NCBI GenBank assembly: GCA_017744285.1
Contig: JAGIBP010000020.1
Coordinates: forward strand, 7,743 to 69,727
From: Variovorax sp.
Lineage (GTDB): Bacteria > Pseudomonadota > Gammaproteobacteria > Burkholderiales > Burkholderiaceae_C
Length of the DNA: 61,985 nt
Direction: 5' to 3'
Program-made: the position numbers and the translations under genes
The notes under the pieces: generated by a model
The model's database searches: none
Told to the model about the DNA's origin: nothing
What the model saw: only the letters and a program-made list of their open reading frames with translations
Shown: in pieces, positions 28,219-36,931 of the stretch
Numbering within the stretch: position 1 is the stretch's first letter
How the letters are laid out: the number at the start of each line of letters is the position of its first letter

Positions 28219-29603
28219 GTCACAGCTTCATCCTCCGCGGCGGCACCGTGGTCAGCGCAGAGCGCGACCCCGAGCCGCAAGACGTCCTGGTCGAGGACGG
28301 CCGCATCGCCGCCCTGCTCGCCCCGGGCACGCCCGTCGCGCCCGGCGTCGCCGAGCGGCGCATCGACGGCCTGCACGTCTTCCCCGGCCTCATCGAGGCG
28401 CACATGCACTTCGGCTTCGGCGAGAAGATCACCGAGTACGAGACCGAGACCGCGCACGCGGCGGTCGGCGGCTTCACCACGGTGCTGGCCTACTTCCTCA
28501 ACAACGAGGCCTACGGCGACGTGTACCGGCGCGAGCAGGACTACGCCCGCCCGCGCGCGCATACCGACTACGGCTTCCACTTCAGCACCGCGTCGGAGCT
28601 GCACGTGCAGGAGCTGCCTTCCTACGTGAAGGACTACGGCGTCACGTCCTTCAAGTACTTCATGAACTTCAAGGGCGAGGAAGGCCGCTACCTCGGCCTG
28701 GACGGCACCGACGACGGCTACTTCAACGCCCTGCTGCAGCAGGCGGCGGACGTCGGCGGCGTGACCGTGGTCTGCCACACGGAGAACATCGAGATCGTGA
28801 ACCGCCTGCGCAACGCGCAGCTCGACCGCGGCCTGGAGAACCTCCAGCAGTGGGAGGCGATCAAGCCGCCGATCACCGAGGCCGAGGCCTGCATCCGCGC
28901 GATGTTCCTCGCCGAGCAGGCCGGCGCCACGATCTACATCCCGCACATGAGCTCGAAGCTGGGCCTGGACGAGGTGCGCCGCTGGCGCAGCCGCTACGAC
29001 CGCGTCTTCGTCGAGACCTGCCCGCACTACCTCACCCACACCAGCGACATGGACCTCGGCGGCATGGGCAAGGCCAACCCGCCGTTTCGCAGCGCGGCCG
29101 AGCGCGAGGCGCTGTGGGAGGGCCTGTTCGACGGCAGCATCGACGTCGTGGCCTCGGACCACTGCCCGCGCAAGCGCGCCACCAAGGACAAGTCGCTCTG
29201 GCTCGCCTCACAGGGCTTCCCGGGCACCGCGACCATCCTGCCGGTGCTGCTGCACGAAGGCTTCCACAAGCGCGGCCTGCCGCTCAGGCGCATCTGCGAA
29301 CTGGTGGCGGCGAACCCCGCGCGCATCTTCGGCATCGACGACCGCAAGGGCGCGCTGCGCCCGGGCATGGATGCCGACATCACGCTGGTCGACCTGAACC
29401 TCGAGCGCCAGGTGCGCCACGAGGAGCTGCTCTCGTACTCGGACTACAGCATCTACGACGGCTGGACCTTCAAGGGCTGGGCGGTCGAGACCATCCTGCG
29501 CGGCAAGACCGTGATGCAGGGCGGCAAGTTGACCGGCTCGCCGGGCGACGGCCGGTACCTCTTCCGCCACAACGACGGCAGCGTCGAACTGCAGGCCGCC
29601 TGA
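28215..29603 (+). CDS. Cyclic amidohydrolase (dihydropyrimidinase/hydantoinase family)
   Basis: A 462-residue TIM-barrel metallohydrolase that opens a cyclic amide, imide or ureide ring. Binuclear-site ligands are visible: His63 and His65 in EAHMHFGF, the carboxylated-lysine candidate Lys147 in VTSFKYFMNF, His188 in VVCHTEN, His244 in YIPHMSS and Asp315 in VVASDHCP. A small beta-domain from both ends closes the fold (MSHSFILRGGTVV; KGALRPGMDADITLVDL). The HxH motif is preceded by Glu rather than the usual Asp (EAHMH). Substrate could be a hydantoin, dihydropyrimidine or cyclic imide. Coupling with CobW and the downstream amidase supports a two-step ring opening and deamidation. Confidence 0.9.
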
Positions 29604-29652
29604 GCGCGCGCCGCCTCCCAACCCCACCCTCTCTCTCATCGGAGCACACACC

Positions 29653-30330
29653 ATGAACATCTGGGACGACGTCATCAGCGCGGAAGAACAGAAAGCCTAC
29701 GCCGCCGCCGGCTTCGGCCGCCCGAGCGGCCTGGGCAAGCGCCCCGCGCTGCTCATCATCGACGTCCAGTACCGCACCGTCGGCACGGCGCGCAAGCCGT
29801 TCTACGAGGCGATCAAGGAATTCCCCACCTCCTGCGGCGAAGTCGCGTGGGACGCGGTCGAGGCGATCGTGCCGTTGGTCGAGTACTTCCGCTCGCGCGG
29901 CTGGCCGGTGATGTACCCGCACGTGGCGCCCAAGGTCGGCACCGAGGGCGGCCGGCTGGCCGAAAAGGTGCCGGCGATCATGGACGTGGCCGCCAAGGGC
30001 TACGAATTTCCGCCCGCCGTCGCGCCGCGCCCGGGCGACGTGATGCTGCCCAAGAAGCACCCCAGCGCCTTCTTCGGCACGGCCCTGTGCAGCCACCTGA
30101 TCGACAAGCAGGTCGACACCGTGATCGTCGTCGGCTGCAGCACCAGCGGCTGCGTGCGCGGCACCGCCGTCGATGCGTTCTCGCTGAACTTCAAGGTCGC
30201 GATTCCCCAGGAATGCGTGTACGACCGCAGCATCACTTCGCACAAGGTCAACCTGTTCGACCTCGGCCAGAAGTACGCCGACGTGCTGCCCACCGCCGAC
30301 CTGATCACCAAGCTCCAGGCCATCGCCTGA
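29653..30330 (+). CDS. Isochorismatase-fold cysteine hydrolase (carbamoyl/amide hydrolase)
   Basis: A 225-residue hydrolase with the family triad Asp37 (LLIIDVQY), Lys135 (PKKHPSAF) and Cys167 ([11 protein letters not shown]). The cis-peptide region VVGCSTSGC and an N-terminal helical extension ([20 protein letters not shown]) are typical of the N-carbamoylsarcosine amidase and maleamate amidase branch rather than of true isochorismatases. It most likely hydrolyses the linear amide or carbamoyl product of the preceding ring-opening enzyme, releasing ammonia. The gap to the amidohydrolase gene is 49 bp. Confidence 0.9.
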   Translation: MNIWDDVISAEEQKAYAAAGFGRPSGLGKRPALLIIDVQYRTVGTARKPFYEAIKEFPTSCGEVAWDAVEAIVPLVEYFRSRGWPVMYPHVAPKVGTEGGRLAEKVPAIMDVAAKGYEFPPAVAPRPGDVMLPKKHPSAFFGTALCSHLIDKQVDTVIVVGCSTSGCVRGTAVDAFSLNFKVAIPQECVYDRSITSHKVNLFDLGQKYADVLPTADLITKLQAIA

Positions 30331-30346
30331 CCCTTTTCACCGAGAC

Positions 30347-31234
30347 ATGACTCCCTCTTCCTCTCCCGGCCAGCGCTTCCGCGAGGCCCTGCAACAAGAA
30401 AAGCCGCTGCAGATCGTCGGCGCCATCAACGCGAACCACGCGCTGCTCGCCCAGCGCGCCGGCTACCGCGCCATCTACCTGTCGGGCGGCGGCGTGGCGG
30501 CCGGCTCGCTGGGCCTGCCGGACCTGGGCATCAACACGCTGGACGACGTGCTGACCGACGTGCGCCGCATCACCGACGTGTGCGACGTGCCGCTCATGGT
30601 CGACATCGACACCGGCTTCGGCCCGAGCGCGTTCAACATCGCGCGCACGGTCAAGAGCCTGATCAAGTTCGGCGCGGCGGCCTGCCACATCGAGGACCAG
30701 GCCGGCGCCAAGCGCTGCGGCCACCGTCCGGGCAAGGAAATCGTGTCGACGCAGGAGATGGTCGACCGCATCAAGGCCGCGGTCGACGCGCGGACCGACG
30801 CGGGCTTCTACCTGATCGCCCGCACGGACGCGATCGCCTCCGAGGGCGTGGACGCCGCGCTGGAGCGCGCGGCCCGCTTCGTCGAGGCCGGCGCCGACGC
30901 CATCTTCGCCGAGGCGGCCTACGACCTCGACACCTACCGGCGCTTCACCGGCACGCTGAAGGTGCCGGTGCTCGCGAACATCACCGAGTTCGGCCAGACG
31001 CCGCTCTTCGCGGTCGACGAGCTCTCCAGCGCCGGTGTCGGCATGGTGCTCTACCCGCTGAGCGCGTTCCGGGCGATGAACCGCGCCGCCGAGAACGTCT
31101 ACGCCGCCATCCGGCGCGAAGGCACGCAGCGTTCGGTGGTCGACCAGATGCAGACGCGCGAACAGCTCTACGAAAGCATCGGCTACCACGCGTTCGAGCA
31201 GAAACTCGACGCGATCTACGGCAAGAAGCCCTGA
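30347..31234 (+). CDS. prpB: Methylisocitrate lyase-family enzyme
   Basis: A 295-residue member of the isocitrate lyase/PEP mutase superfamily. The active-site loop is [10 protein letters not shown] with catalytic Cys124. Asp86 and Asp88 in MVDIDTGFG bind Mg, and [16 protein letters not shown] is the standard opening. It looks like genuine PrpB, which cleaves 2-methylisocitrate to pyruvate and succinate. However, no prpC is present, and relatives such as 2,3-dimethylmalate lyase cleave other hydroxy acids. As the last gene of the locus it probably performs the final retro-aldol cleavage of the pathway product. Confidence 0.85.
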   Translation: MTPSSSPGQRFREALQQEKPLQIVGAINANHALLAQRAGYRAIYLSGGGVAAGSLGLPDLGINTLDDVLTDVRRITDVCDVPLMVDIDTGFGPSAFNIARTVKSLIKFGAAACHIEDQAGAKRCGHRPGKEIVSTQEMVDRIKAAVDARTDAGFYLIARTDAIASEGVDAALERAARFVEAGADAIFAEAAYDLDTYRRFTGTLKVPVLANITEFGQTPLFAVDELSSAGVGMVLYPLSAFRAMNRAAENVYAAIRREGTQRSVVDQMQTREQLYESIGYHAFEQKLDAIYGKKP

Positions 31235-31247
31235 GGCGGCGAGCGCG

Positions 31248-31895
31248 TCAGCCGCGCTTGCGCACGAAGAAGTGGGTCGCGCGTTCGCCCGCGACCTGCT
31301 CGGCGCACTCGTAGCCCAGCGCAGGGAGATCCAGGCCCTGGAAGAGGTGCTCGCCCGCGCCGAGCAGCGCCGGCCCCACCGCGAGGTGCATGTCGTCCAC
31401 CAGCCCGGCGCGCAGGTACTGGCGCACCGTCGAGACGCCGCCGCCCAGCCGCACGTCGCGCCCGCCGGCCGCGGCCTTGGCCTGCGCCAGCGCCGACTCG
31501 ATGCCGTCGGTGACGAAATGGAAGGTCGTGCCGCCGGCCATCGCGAGCGGCGGGCGCGCGTGATGCGTCAGCACGAAGACCGGCACGTGGTAGGGCGGCT
31601 CCTCGCCCCACCAGCCCTTCCAGTTGTCGTTCGGCCAGGGGCCGCGCACCGGCCCGAACATGTTGCGTCCGAGGATCCACGCGCCGATGCCCTCGAAGCC
31701 CTTCGCCGCCATGCGGTCGTCGACGCCGGTCTCGCCGTCGTCCTGGCCCTGCATGCCGCGCCAGGCGCGGGTGGGGAAGAACCACGTCATCAGCTCGGGC
31801 CCGCGCCGGCCGAGCGGGTCCTGCAGGCTCTGGTCGGGGCCGGCGCCGTAGCCGTCGAGGGACACGCCGAAGCACAGCACGCGAAGTCGGGACAT
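31248..31895 (-). CDS. Dihydrofolate reductase-like (RibD C-terminal domain) protein
   Basis: A 215-residue protein of the RibD_C/DHFR-fold family: RVLCFGVSLDGYGAGPDQS at the N-terminus, WILGRNMFGPVRGPW, VFVLTHHARPPLAM and the NADPH-binding block RDVRLGGGVSTVRQYLRAGL. Stand-alone members are common and their substrates are mostly unknown. A strong AAGGAG sequence lies 8 bp before the start at 31895. It converges with the prpB-like gene with 13 bp between stops, and lies 34 bp downstream of the thioesterase gene on the same strand. Confidence 0.88.
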   Translation of the reverse strand: MSRLRVLCFGVSLDGYGAGPDQSLQDPLGRRGPELMTWFFPTRAWRGMQGQDDGETGVDDRMAAKGFEGIGAWILGRNMFGPVRGPWPNDNWKGWWGEEPPYHVPVFVLTHHARPPLAMAGGTTFHFVTDGIESALAQAKAAAGGRDVRLGGGVSTVRQYLRAGLVDDMHLAVGPALLGAGEHLFQGLDLPALGYECAEQVAGERATHFFVRKRG

Positions 31896-31929
31896 GTGTT
31901 TTCTCCTTGGGGGAATTGGAGGCGTCTCG

Positions 31930-32358
31930 TCAGAGTTCGGCGAGCATGCCGGTCGAGGAGGCTTCCGCCGCGAGCTGGCCCGCGGGGTTGTAGAGCGAGG
32001 CCTCGAGAAAGGCGACGCGCTTGCCGCGCCGCACCACGCGGCCTTCGACCCGGCCTTCGCCGGGGCCGACCTTCTCGTAGAAGCTCACCTTGATCTCCAG
32101 GCTGAAGACGGTCTGCGCCTGATCGGTGTCATGCATCACCGCGTGCGCCATGGCGGCATCGAGCCAGGCGGTGATGAAGCCGCCCTGCGCGATCGTGCCG
32201 TTGGTGTGGCAGTACTCGCGCCGCACCGTGAAGGCCGCCTGCAGCGCCTTGCGCGCGGGGTCCCACCCGGTCACGTGGAAATCGCCCATCGATTCGTTCA
32301 GGGCCTTGCCCGAGCGGATGCGTTCGTCGAGGTCGTCGTGGGGGGCCGATGCGCTCAT
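31930..32358 (-). CDS. PaaI-family hotdog thioesterase
   Basis: A 142-residue single-domain hotdog protein. The catalytic-type block HTNGTIAQGGFITAWLDAAMAHAV matches PaaI/YdiI-type acyl-CoA thioesterases, and TVFSLEIKVSFYEKV and VRRGKRVAFLEASLYNPAG complete the fold. A longer in-frame upstream extension is not family-like. Substrate is probably an aryl- or acyl-CoA; no clear pathway link. It is 14 bp downstream of a small unknown gene. Confidence 0.87.
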   Translation of the reverse strand: MSASAPHDDLDERIRSGKALNESMGDFHVTGWDPARKALQAAFTVRREYCHTNGTIAQGGFITAWLDAAMAHAVMHDTDQAQTVFSLEIKVSFYEKVGPGEGRVEGRVVRRGKRVAFLEASLYNPAGQLAAEASSTGMLAEL

Positions 32359-32372
32359 CGCCTGCGGGCCGC

Positions 32373-32603
32373 TCAATCGATCCACGGGCCGCCAAGCATG
32401 GCCTGGATGTAGGCCGCGACCTTCACGAGGTCCTCGTCCGACAGGGGGATCGGCGGCGCGTCGACAAGGTGCTCGGACACCAGGTGCAGCTTGGCCGAGG
32501 CATTGGGCTGCTCCTGCAGCAGCACCGCGATCGCGGCGGTGTGCGCGACCGCACGCAGTTCGAGTGCGCGCAGGCGCGCGTTCATTTCTTCGGGATCCAT
32601 CAT
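32373..32603 (-). CDS. Small hypothetical protein
   Basis: A 76-residue protein, all helical in appearance: MMDPEEMNARLRALELRAVA, then a hydrophobic/Gln stretch and PLSDEDLVKVAAYIQAMLG. There are two adjacent ATG codons (32603 and 32600) with a purine-rich AGGAAGG immediately upstream, so the second ATG is probably used. No signal peptide or known motif. It lies between an SDR gene (127 bp upstream on the same strand) and the thioesterase. Confidence 0.6.
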   Translation of the reverse strand: MMDPEEMNARLRALELRAVAHTAAIAVLLQEQPNASAKLHLVSEHLVDAPPIPLSDEDLVKVAAYIQAMLGGPWID

Positions 32604-32730
32604 CCTTCCTTCCTATTCTGGATCCCGCCGATTCTGCTTCGGAAAGGGCCGGCGCGTCATCGCGCACGAACCGACGGACACCGAGGGGCCCGCCTTTGTC
32701 ACACTTGCGCCGCCCCGATCGGCGCGCCCG

Positions 32731-33510
32731 TCACATGATGTGCAGGCCGCCGTCGACCATCAGGGTGGTGCCGGTGATGAAGGACGCCTCGTCCGAGGCC
32801 ATCCAGAGGATGGGGTGGGCGATTTCCATCGGGTCGGCCCATCGGCCGATGAGCGAGGTGTCCTTGCGCTCGGTGCGCAACTGCTCGACGCTCTTGCCCG
32901 CCCCCTGGGCGCGCGCGGTGTGGAACTCGGTGAGCGTGGAGCCCGGGCAGACCGCATTGGCGCGCACGCCGTGGGCCGCCTCCTCGAAGGCGAGGCTGCG
33001 CGTGAAGGCCAGCTGGGCGGCCTTGGTGGCGTCGTAGAGCGCCATGCCCTTGCGCCCCGTGACGGCGTAGCACGAAGACACGTTGACCACGCTGCCCTTG
33101 CCCGAGGCCCGCAACGCGGGCAGCGCCGCCTTGCAGTAGTTGGACAGGCCGACGAGATTGACCGCCACCATGGCCTGCCATTCCTCGGGCGTGACGTTCT
33201 CGACGGCGGTGTAGTTGCGCATCGCGGCGTTGTTGACGAGCACGTCGAGCCGCTGCCAGCGGCTCAGGCCCAGGGCGACGATCTCCTTTGCCCGCATCTC
33301 GTCTCGCACATCGGCCAGGGCGCTGAACACCCGGGCCTCCGGCGTCGCCGCTGCGATGGCTCCACGGGTGCGGTCGAGGGCATCGGCGTTGGCATCCACC
33401 ATCAAGACGGCAGCCCCATGCGCGCAGAACAGGGCCGCGGTTGCCGCGCCGATCCCCGAGCCCGCGCCCGTGACGATGGCGACCTTGCCATTCATCCGTT
33501 GATCCCTCAT
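32731..33510 (-). CDS. Short-chain dehydrogenase/reductase (SDR)
   Basis: A classical 259-residue SDR. The cofactor loop is TGAGSGIG (about 14-21), with VLVNNAAM (about 90-97) and catalytic Tyr159 and Lys163 in YDATK, with the Ser in NVSSCYAV. It ends with the usual TTLMVDGGLHIM. A GGAGG sequence precedes the ATG at 33510; an inner ATG at 33495 is possible. It lies downstream of the Bug receptor and Rieske oxygenase on the same strand, separated by the hairpin repeat, and could oxidise a cis-dihydrodiol or alcohol of that pathway (inference). Confidence 0.93.
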   Translation of the reverse strand: MRDQRMNGKVAIVTGAGSGIGAATAALFCAHGAAVLMVDANADALDRTRGAIAAATPEARVFSALADVRDEMRAKEIVALGLSRWQRLDVLVNNAAMRNYTAVENVTPEEWQAMVAVNLVGLSNYCKAALPALRASGKGSVVNVSSCYAVTGRKGMALYDATKAAQLAFTRSLAFEEAAHGVRANAVCPGSTLTEFHTARAQGAGKSVEQLRTERKDTSLIGRWADPMEIAHPILWMASDEASFITGTTLMVDGGLHIM

Positions 33511-33567
33511 CTCGGTCCTCCATCGCGCTCGCGCGACTCACAACCCGTGAAGCCGCCGCGGCCAAGG

Positions 33568-33669
33568 CCAGGGCACCCGCGGAACCGGCTTCGCCGGGCC
33601 GCCGGGTGCGCCCCCCTCCCGCCGAAGGCGAGAGAGGGGGGAGCCGCGAAGCGGCATGGGGGGTGTTTC
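33568..33669 (-). repeat. 102 bp GC-rich hairpin repeat, copy B
   Basis: Reverse-complement copy of 11922-12023, with three mismatches in 102 bases. It starts within the stop codon of the Bug-receptor gene and runs downstream of it, the same placement relative to a gene end as copy A. It contains the same set of TTC-loop hairpins and the C6/G6 stem. No open reading frame or terminal inverted repeat of an insertion sequence is associated. Confidence 0.85.
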
Positions 33670-34648
33670 ATTCCGGCCTCGCACCGGTTTCCTTGATGAC
33701 CTTGCCCCAGCGCTGGATCTCGGTGTCGATCCAGCGGCTGAACTCCTGGGGCGAGCCGGCGACGACTTCGAACTCCATGTCCTCCAGCTTGGCCTTGATC
33801 TCCGGCGAGTTCAGGATGCGGACGAACTCCTCGTTGTAGCGCTTGACGATGGCGGGCGGCGTGCCCGCGGGCGCCAGGAAGCCGATCCACGAGGTGGCCT
33901 CGAAGCCCTTGAGGCCGGATTCGTCGAGCGTCGGGACGTCGGGCGTGCTGGGGAACCGGCGGGCGCCCGTGGTCGCGAGCAGCCGCAGGCGCCCGTCCTT
34001 CACGAAGCCCTGCACATTGCCGGGGACGAAGAAGCCGGCCTGCACATTGCCCGCCAGCAGATCCGCCACGGCCGGCCCCGCGCCGCGGTAGGGGACGTGG
34101 GTCATCGGAAAGCCCGCGGCCGACTTCATCATCTCCATGGTCAGGTGCGAGGCGCTGCCCAGCGACACGGAGCCATAGGAGTACTTCTTCGGGTCGGCCT
34201 TCGCCTTGGCGATGAAGTCCTGCACGCTGGTGATGCCGGTCGACGGGTTCACCACCAGGTACTGCGGCGATTTCACGGCGAGCGTGATGGGCGCCAGGTC
34301 CTTGCGCGGATCGAAGGGCATCTTGTCGAAGAGAGTGACGTTGATCGCCAGGGGACCGTTGTAGCCCACCAGCAGCGTGAGGCCGTCCGGCGCGGAGCGC
34401 GCCACCTCCGCGGCGCCGATGTTGCCGCCGCCACCGCCCTTGTTCTCGACCACGAAAGCCTGGCCGAAGGCTTCCTGCAGCTTGGGCGCCACCAGGCGCG
34501 CCAGCACGTCGTTGGTGCTCCCGACGATGGGCACGATGATGCGCACAGGCCGGCTTGGGCGCCAGTCGGCGGCCGCGGGCTCGGCGGCCCCGGCTCCGCC
34601 CGTGGCGACGAGGGCCACGGCGGCCAGGAGCATCGAAATGGACTTCAT
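33668..34648 (-). CDS. Bug-family tripartite tricarboxylate transporter receptor
   Basis: A periplasmic solute receptor of 326 residues. Signal peptide MKSISMLLAAVALVATGGAG, then the Bug fold: RPVRIIVPIVGSTNDVLAR, VVENKGGGGGNIGAAEVARS, FPMTHVPYRGAGPAVADLLAG and SWIGFLAPAGTP. The usual P-G-G in the first ligand loop is replaced by VGSTND, so specificity may differ from most relatives. It lies 30 bp downstream of the Rieske oxygenase gene, so it may bind that pathway's aromatic or carboxylic substrate. The nearest TctAB permease is at 36932-38960. Confidence 0.93.
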   Translation of the reverse strand: MKSISMLLAAVALVATGGAGAAEPAAADWRPSRPVRIIVPIVGSTNDVLARLVAPKLQEAFGQAFVVENKGGGGGNIGAAEVARSAPDGLTLLVGYNGPLAINVTLFDKMPFDPRKDLAPITLAVKSPQYLVVNPSTGITSVQDFIAKAKADPKKYSYGSVSLGSASHLTMEMMKSAAGFPMTHVPYRGAGPAVADLLAGNVQAGFFVPGNVQGFVKDGRLRLLATTGARRFPSTPDVPTLDESGLKGFEATSWIGFLAPAGTPPAIVKRYNEEFVRILNSPEIKAKLEDMEFEVVAGSPQEFSRWIDTEIQRWGKVIKETGARPE

Positions 34649-34678
34649 GGTGTCTCCCTTGTGGGTGGGTCGTTCGGG

Positions 34679-35953
34679 CTAGAGGCTGAAGACCGGTTTC
34701 GTGGTGGCGTCGGCGAGGTTCTCCCTCATCCAGGCGAGCGGGTCCTGGTCCTTCGGCAGCAGCACGCCGGCGGGCCGCACGCGCTGCTCGCTGCCGTCGA
34801 GCGCCGGCGGCGCCTCGCCCTTCTCGAGCCCGAGCGCGGCTTCATGCAGCATGCGGCGCGCCATCACGATGCCCTTGTCGGTCGGCAGCAGGCGCTCGGC
34901 TTCGTGGTCCTGGATGGGGCCCATGCTTTCCTGCAGCGAATAGTCCTGCGCGGCGAAGCCGAAGATGCCGCTGTAGGCGCGCTTCTCGCGCTGGGCCACG
35001 CGGTCCATCAGGTAGTCGTTGCTGCGGTTGGCGCGCGGCACGAAGCTGCCCGGTGCCTCGTAATCCACGTGCACGCCCTTGCCGGCCTGCATGGCCGCGC
35101 GCTCCTCGGCGCCAAGCGCGCGGTCCGGCCGCCAGTTGATGCTCCAGGCCCAGCAGTTCTCGTCGTCGATCGGCACCCAGATGTGGCCGCCCAGCGCGTG
35201 GTCGCCGAACGGCGCGATCAGCGTGAACCACGGGAAGAGCCACTGCGTGATGCGCCAGTAGTACGAATCGGGCTCGCCGTTGCGCCGCCCGCACAGGCTC
35301 AGGCCGAAGGTCTGCTTCTCGATCTCGAAGACCACGTTGCCATCGGCCTTGATGTAGTCCAGCGCCTTGACGCCCTGGTGCATGGGGTCGCCGTCGACCT
35401 CGAAGCTGTGCACGTAGGACACATGCGCGGTATCGATGCCGCCCTCCATGGCCTGCAGGTAGCTGGAATATTGCAGCCGCTTGGAGACGAATACGCGCTC
35501 CGGCGGCAGGGTGGCCCACTCGACCTCGGGCAGCGACGGCTGCTGGCCTTCCGGCCCCATGTAGGCCCAGACGATGCCGCCACGTTCGATGCACGGATAG
35601 CCCTTGATGTGCATCCGGGCGCACGACTGCGGCGATGACGGGACATCCACGCACTTGCCGTCGCCATCGAACTTCACGCCGTGGTAGGCGCAGCGGATGC
35701 CGTTCTCCTCGTTGCGGCCGAAGTAGAGGGAGACCCCCCGATGGGAGCAGAACTCGCTGATCAGGCAGGCCTTGCCGTCCGTGTTGCGGAACGCCAGCAG
35801 CTTCTCGCCCAGCAACTGCACGCGCACCTGGGGCCCGTCCGCCTCGTCGATCTCGCTGGACATCACCGCCGGGACCCAGTAGCGCCGCAGCAGATCGCCC
35901 ATGCGCGTTCCCGGCCCGACGCGCGTCAATGTTTCCGACATGTCCTTGTTCAT
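34679..35953 (-). CDS. Rieske non-heme iron oxygenase, large subunit (phthalate dioxygenase-like)
   Basis: A 424-residue oxygenase. The Rieske cluster ligands are Cys69-x-His71 (FCSHRG) and Cys88-x2-His91 (CAYHG). The mononuclear iron site is GGIDTAHVSYVH with Asp174, His177 and His182. The sequence style is that of the phthalate 4,5-dioxygenase/alpha3-type group, which uses a separate one-component FeS-flavin reductase; no reductase gene is next to it. A perfect AAGGAGGT sits before the ATG at 35953. It is divergent from an IclR regulator with three palindromes between. Confidence 0.93.
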   Translation of the reverse strand: MNKDMSETLTRVGPGTRMGDLLRRYWVPAVMSSEIDEADGPQVRVQLLGEKLLAFRNTDGKACLISEFCSHRGVSLYFGRNEENGIRCAYHGVKFDGDGKCVDVPSSPQSCARMHIKGYPCIERGGIVWAYMGPEGQQPSLPEVEWATLPPERVFVSKRLQYSSYLQAMEGGIDTAHVSYVHSFEVDGDPMHQGVKALDYIKADGNVVFEIEKQTFGLSLCGRRNGEPDSYYWRITQWLFPWFTLIAPFGDHALGGHIWVPIDDENCWAWSINWRPDRALGAEERAAMQAGKGVHVDYEAPGSFVPRANRSNDYLMDRVAQREKRAYSGIFGFAAQDYSLQESMGPIQDHEAERLLPTDKGIVMARRMLHEAALGLEKGEAPPALDGSEQRVRPAGVLLPKDQDPLAWMRENLADATTKPVFSL

Positions 35954-35982
35954 CGCGATACCTCCTTGCTTGGTTTCCTGGA

Positions 35983-35999
35983 TGTCCAATGCGTGGACA
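35983..35999. promoter_or_regulatory. Candidate IclR operator 1
   Basis: A 17 bp inverted repeat with arms TGTCCA and TGGACA separated by five bases, 30 bp upstream of the Rieske oxygenase start. The outer arms are identical to those of the site at 36049. Confidence 0.5.
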
Positions 36000-36001
36000 T
36001 C

Positions 36002-36018
36002 GATCCATGCTATGGACT
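36002..36018. promoter_or_regulatory. Candidate IclR operator 2 (weaker)
   Basis: Inverted repeat TCCAT, GCT, ATGGA (36004-36016) within a 17 bp frame matching the neighbouring sites. Its centre is 19 bp from that of operator 1. It is followed at 36022-36035 by another dyad, TTGACC, TG, GGTCAA. Confidence 0.4.
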
Positions 36019-36048
36019 CCGTTGACCTGGGTCAATAGGAGAACCACA

Positions 36049-36065
36049 TGTCCATCAGATGGACA
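36049..36065. promoter_or_regulatory. Candidate IclR operator 3
   Basis: TGTCCATCAGATGGACA is a perfect 7-3-7 inverted repeat. It includes a potential ATG at 36059 for the regulator, but the better start is the GTG at 36113, which would place this dyad in the promoter or leader. It is probably the strongest site for autoregulation or divergent control. Confidence 0.55.
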
Positions 36066-36112
36066 ATCGGGCTTCGCGACAATGGCGCCCTGCAACCCAA
36101 AAAAGGTGTCCA

Positions 36113-36865
36113 GTGGAATCTGAGGAGAAGGCGGGCGACGGGGTCCGGGCCGTGGAGCGTGCCCTGGATGTCCTCATGGCGTTCTCGTCCGGCGATCACG
36201 AGCTGAGCGCGGGCGAACTGCTCAAGCGCGTGGACCTGAGCCGTCCGACGCTGTACCGCCTGCTGCGCACGCTGGAGAACAAGGGCTTCGTGACCTCGTC
36301 CGGCGACCCCCAGCGCTTTTCGCTGGGGGCCTCCGTGGCGCAGCTGGCCCATGTCTGGAGCACCAGCATGGATGTCGCCGAGGTCGCGCAACCCATGCTC
36401 AGGCGCCTCTGGGAGCAGACGGAAGAAACCGTCGCGCTGCTCATCCACCAGGGCAGGGACCGCGTCTGCATGGCCGAACTTCCGAGCGCCCAGCCGTTGA
36501 GTTTCAAGCGCGGGGTGGGACACCGCGAGAACGTGACGCGCGGCGCCAGCGGCCGCGTCATCCTCGCCCATCTGCCGGCACCCGAGACCTATCTGCCCGA
36601 GGACGACGGCCAGCCCGTGGACCTCGCGGCGTTCCGCCACCGGCTCGACAAGGTCCGCGACCAGGGCTACGAAGTCAGCCGCAACGAGCTCATCAAGGGC
36701 GCCGTGGCCGTCGCCGTGCCCTTCTTCCTGGGCGACGGCCGGGTCATCGGCTCATTGGCCGTCTTCGGGCCCGGCGTGCGGGTGGACCAGCAGCGCGTGG
36801 CCTTCTTCGTCAAGCTCCTGAAGGCCGAGTCGAAGAAGCTGTCGCAGGCGCTCGGGCAGCGGTAG
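36113..36865 (+). CDS. IclR-family transcriptional regulator
   Basis: A 250-residue regulator with an N-terminal winged helix (VRAVERALDVLMAFSSGD, LSAGELLKRVDLSRPTLYRLLRTL) and an effector domain containing VALLIHQGRDRVCMAEL, GASGRVILAHLP and GAVAVAVPFFLGDGRVIGSLAVFG. I chose the GTG start, preceded by AAAAAAGG, over the ATG at 36059, which lies inside a palindrome and has no ribosome site. Divergent from the Rieske oxygenase, Bug and SDR genes, it probably controls them and itself through the three palindromes. Confidence 0.92.
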   Translation: MESEEKAGDGVRAVERALDVLMAFSSGDHELSAGELLKRVDLSRPTLYRLLRTLENKGFVTSSGDPQRFSLGASVAQLAHVWSTSMDVAEVAQPMLRRLWEQTEETVALLIHQGRDRVCMAELPSAQPLSFKRGVGHRENVTRGASGRVILAHLPAPETYLPEDDGQPVDLAAFRHRLDKVRDQGYEVSRNELIKGAVAVAVPFFLGDGRVIGSLAVFGPGVRVDQQRVAFFVKLLKAESKKLSQALGQR

Positions 36866-36931
36866 GCACGCGCGGCAAGAGGCCCGCGGTGCGCAGCCGG
36901 TCAGCCGCGCAGCAAGGAGCGAACGAAAGGC

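Noticed and set aside
36059..36065. ATG at 36059 as the start of the IclR regulator
   Set aside because: It lies in the right arm of a perfect palindrome and lacks a ribosome site, while the GTG at 36113 follows an AAGG sequence at good spacing.
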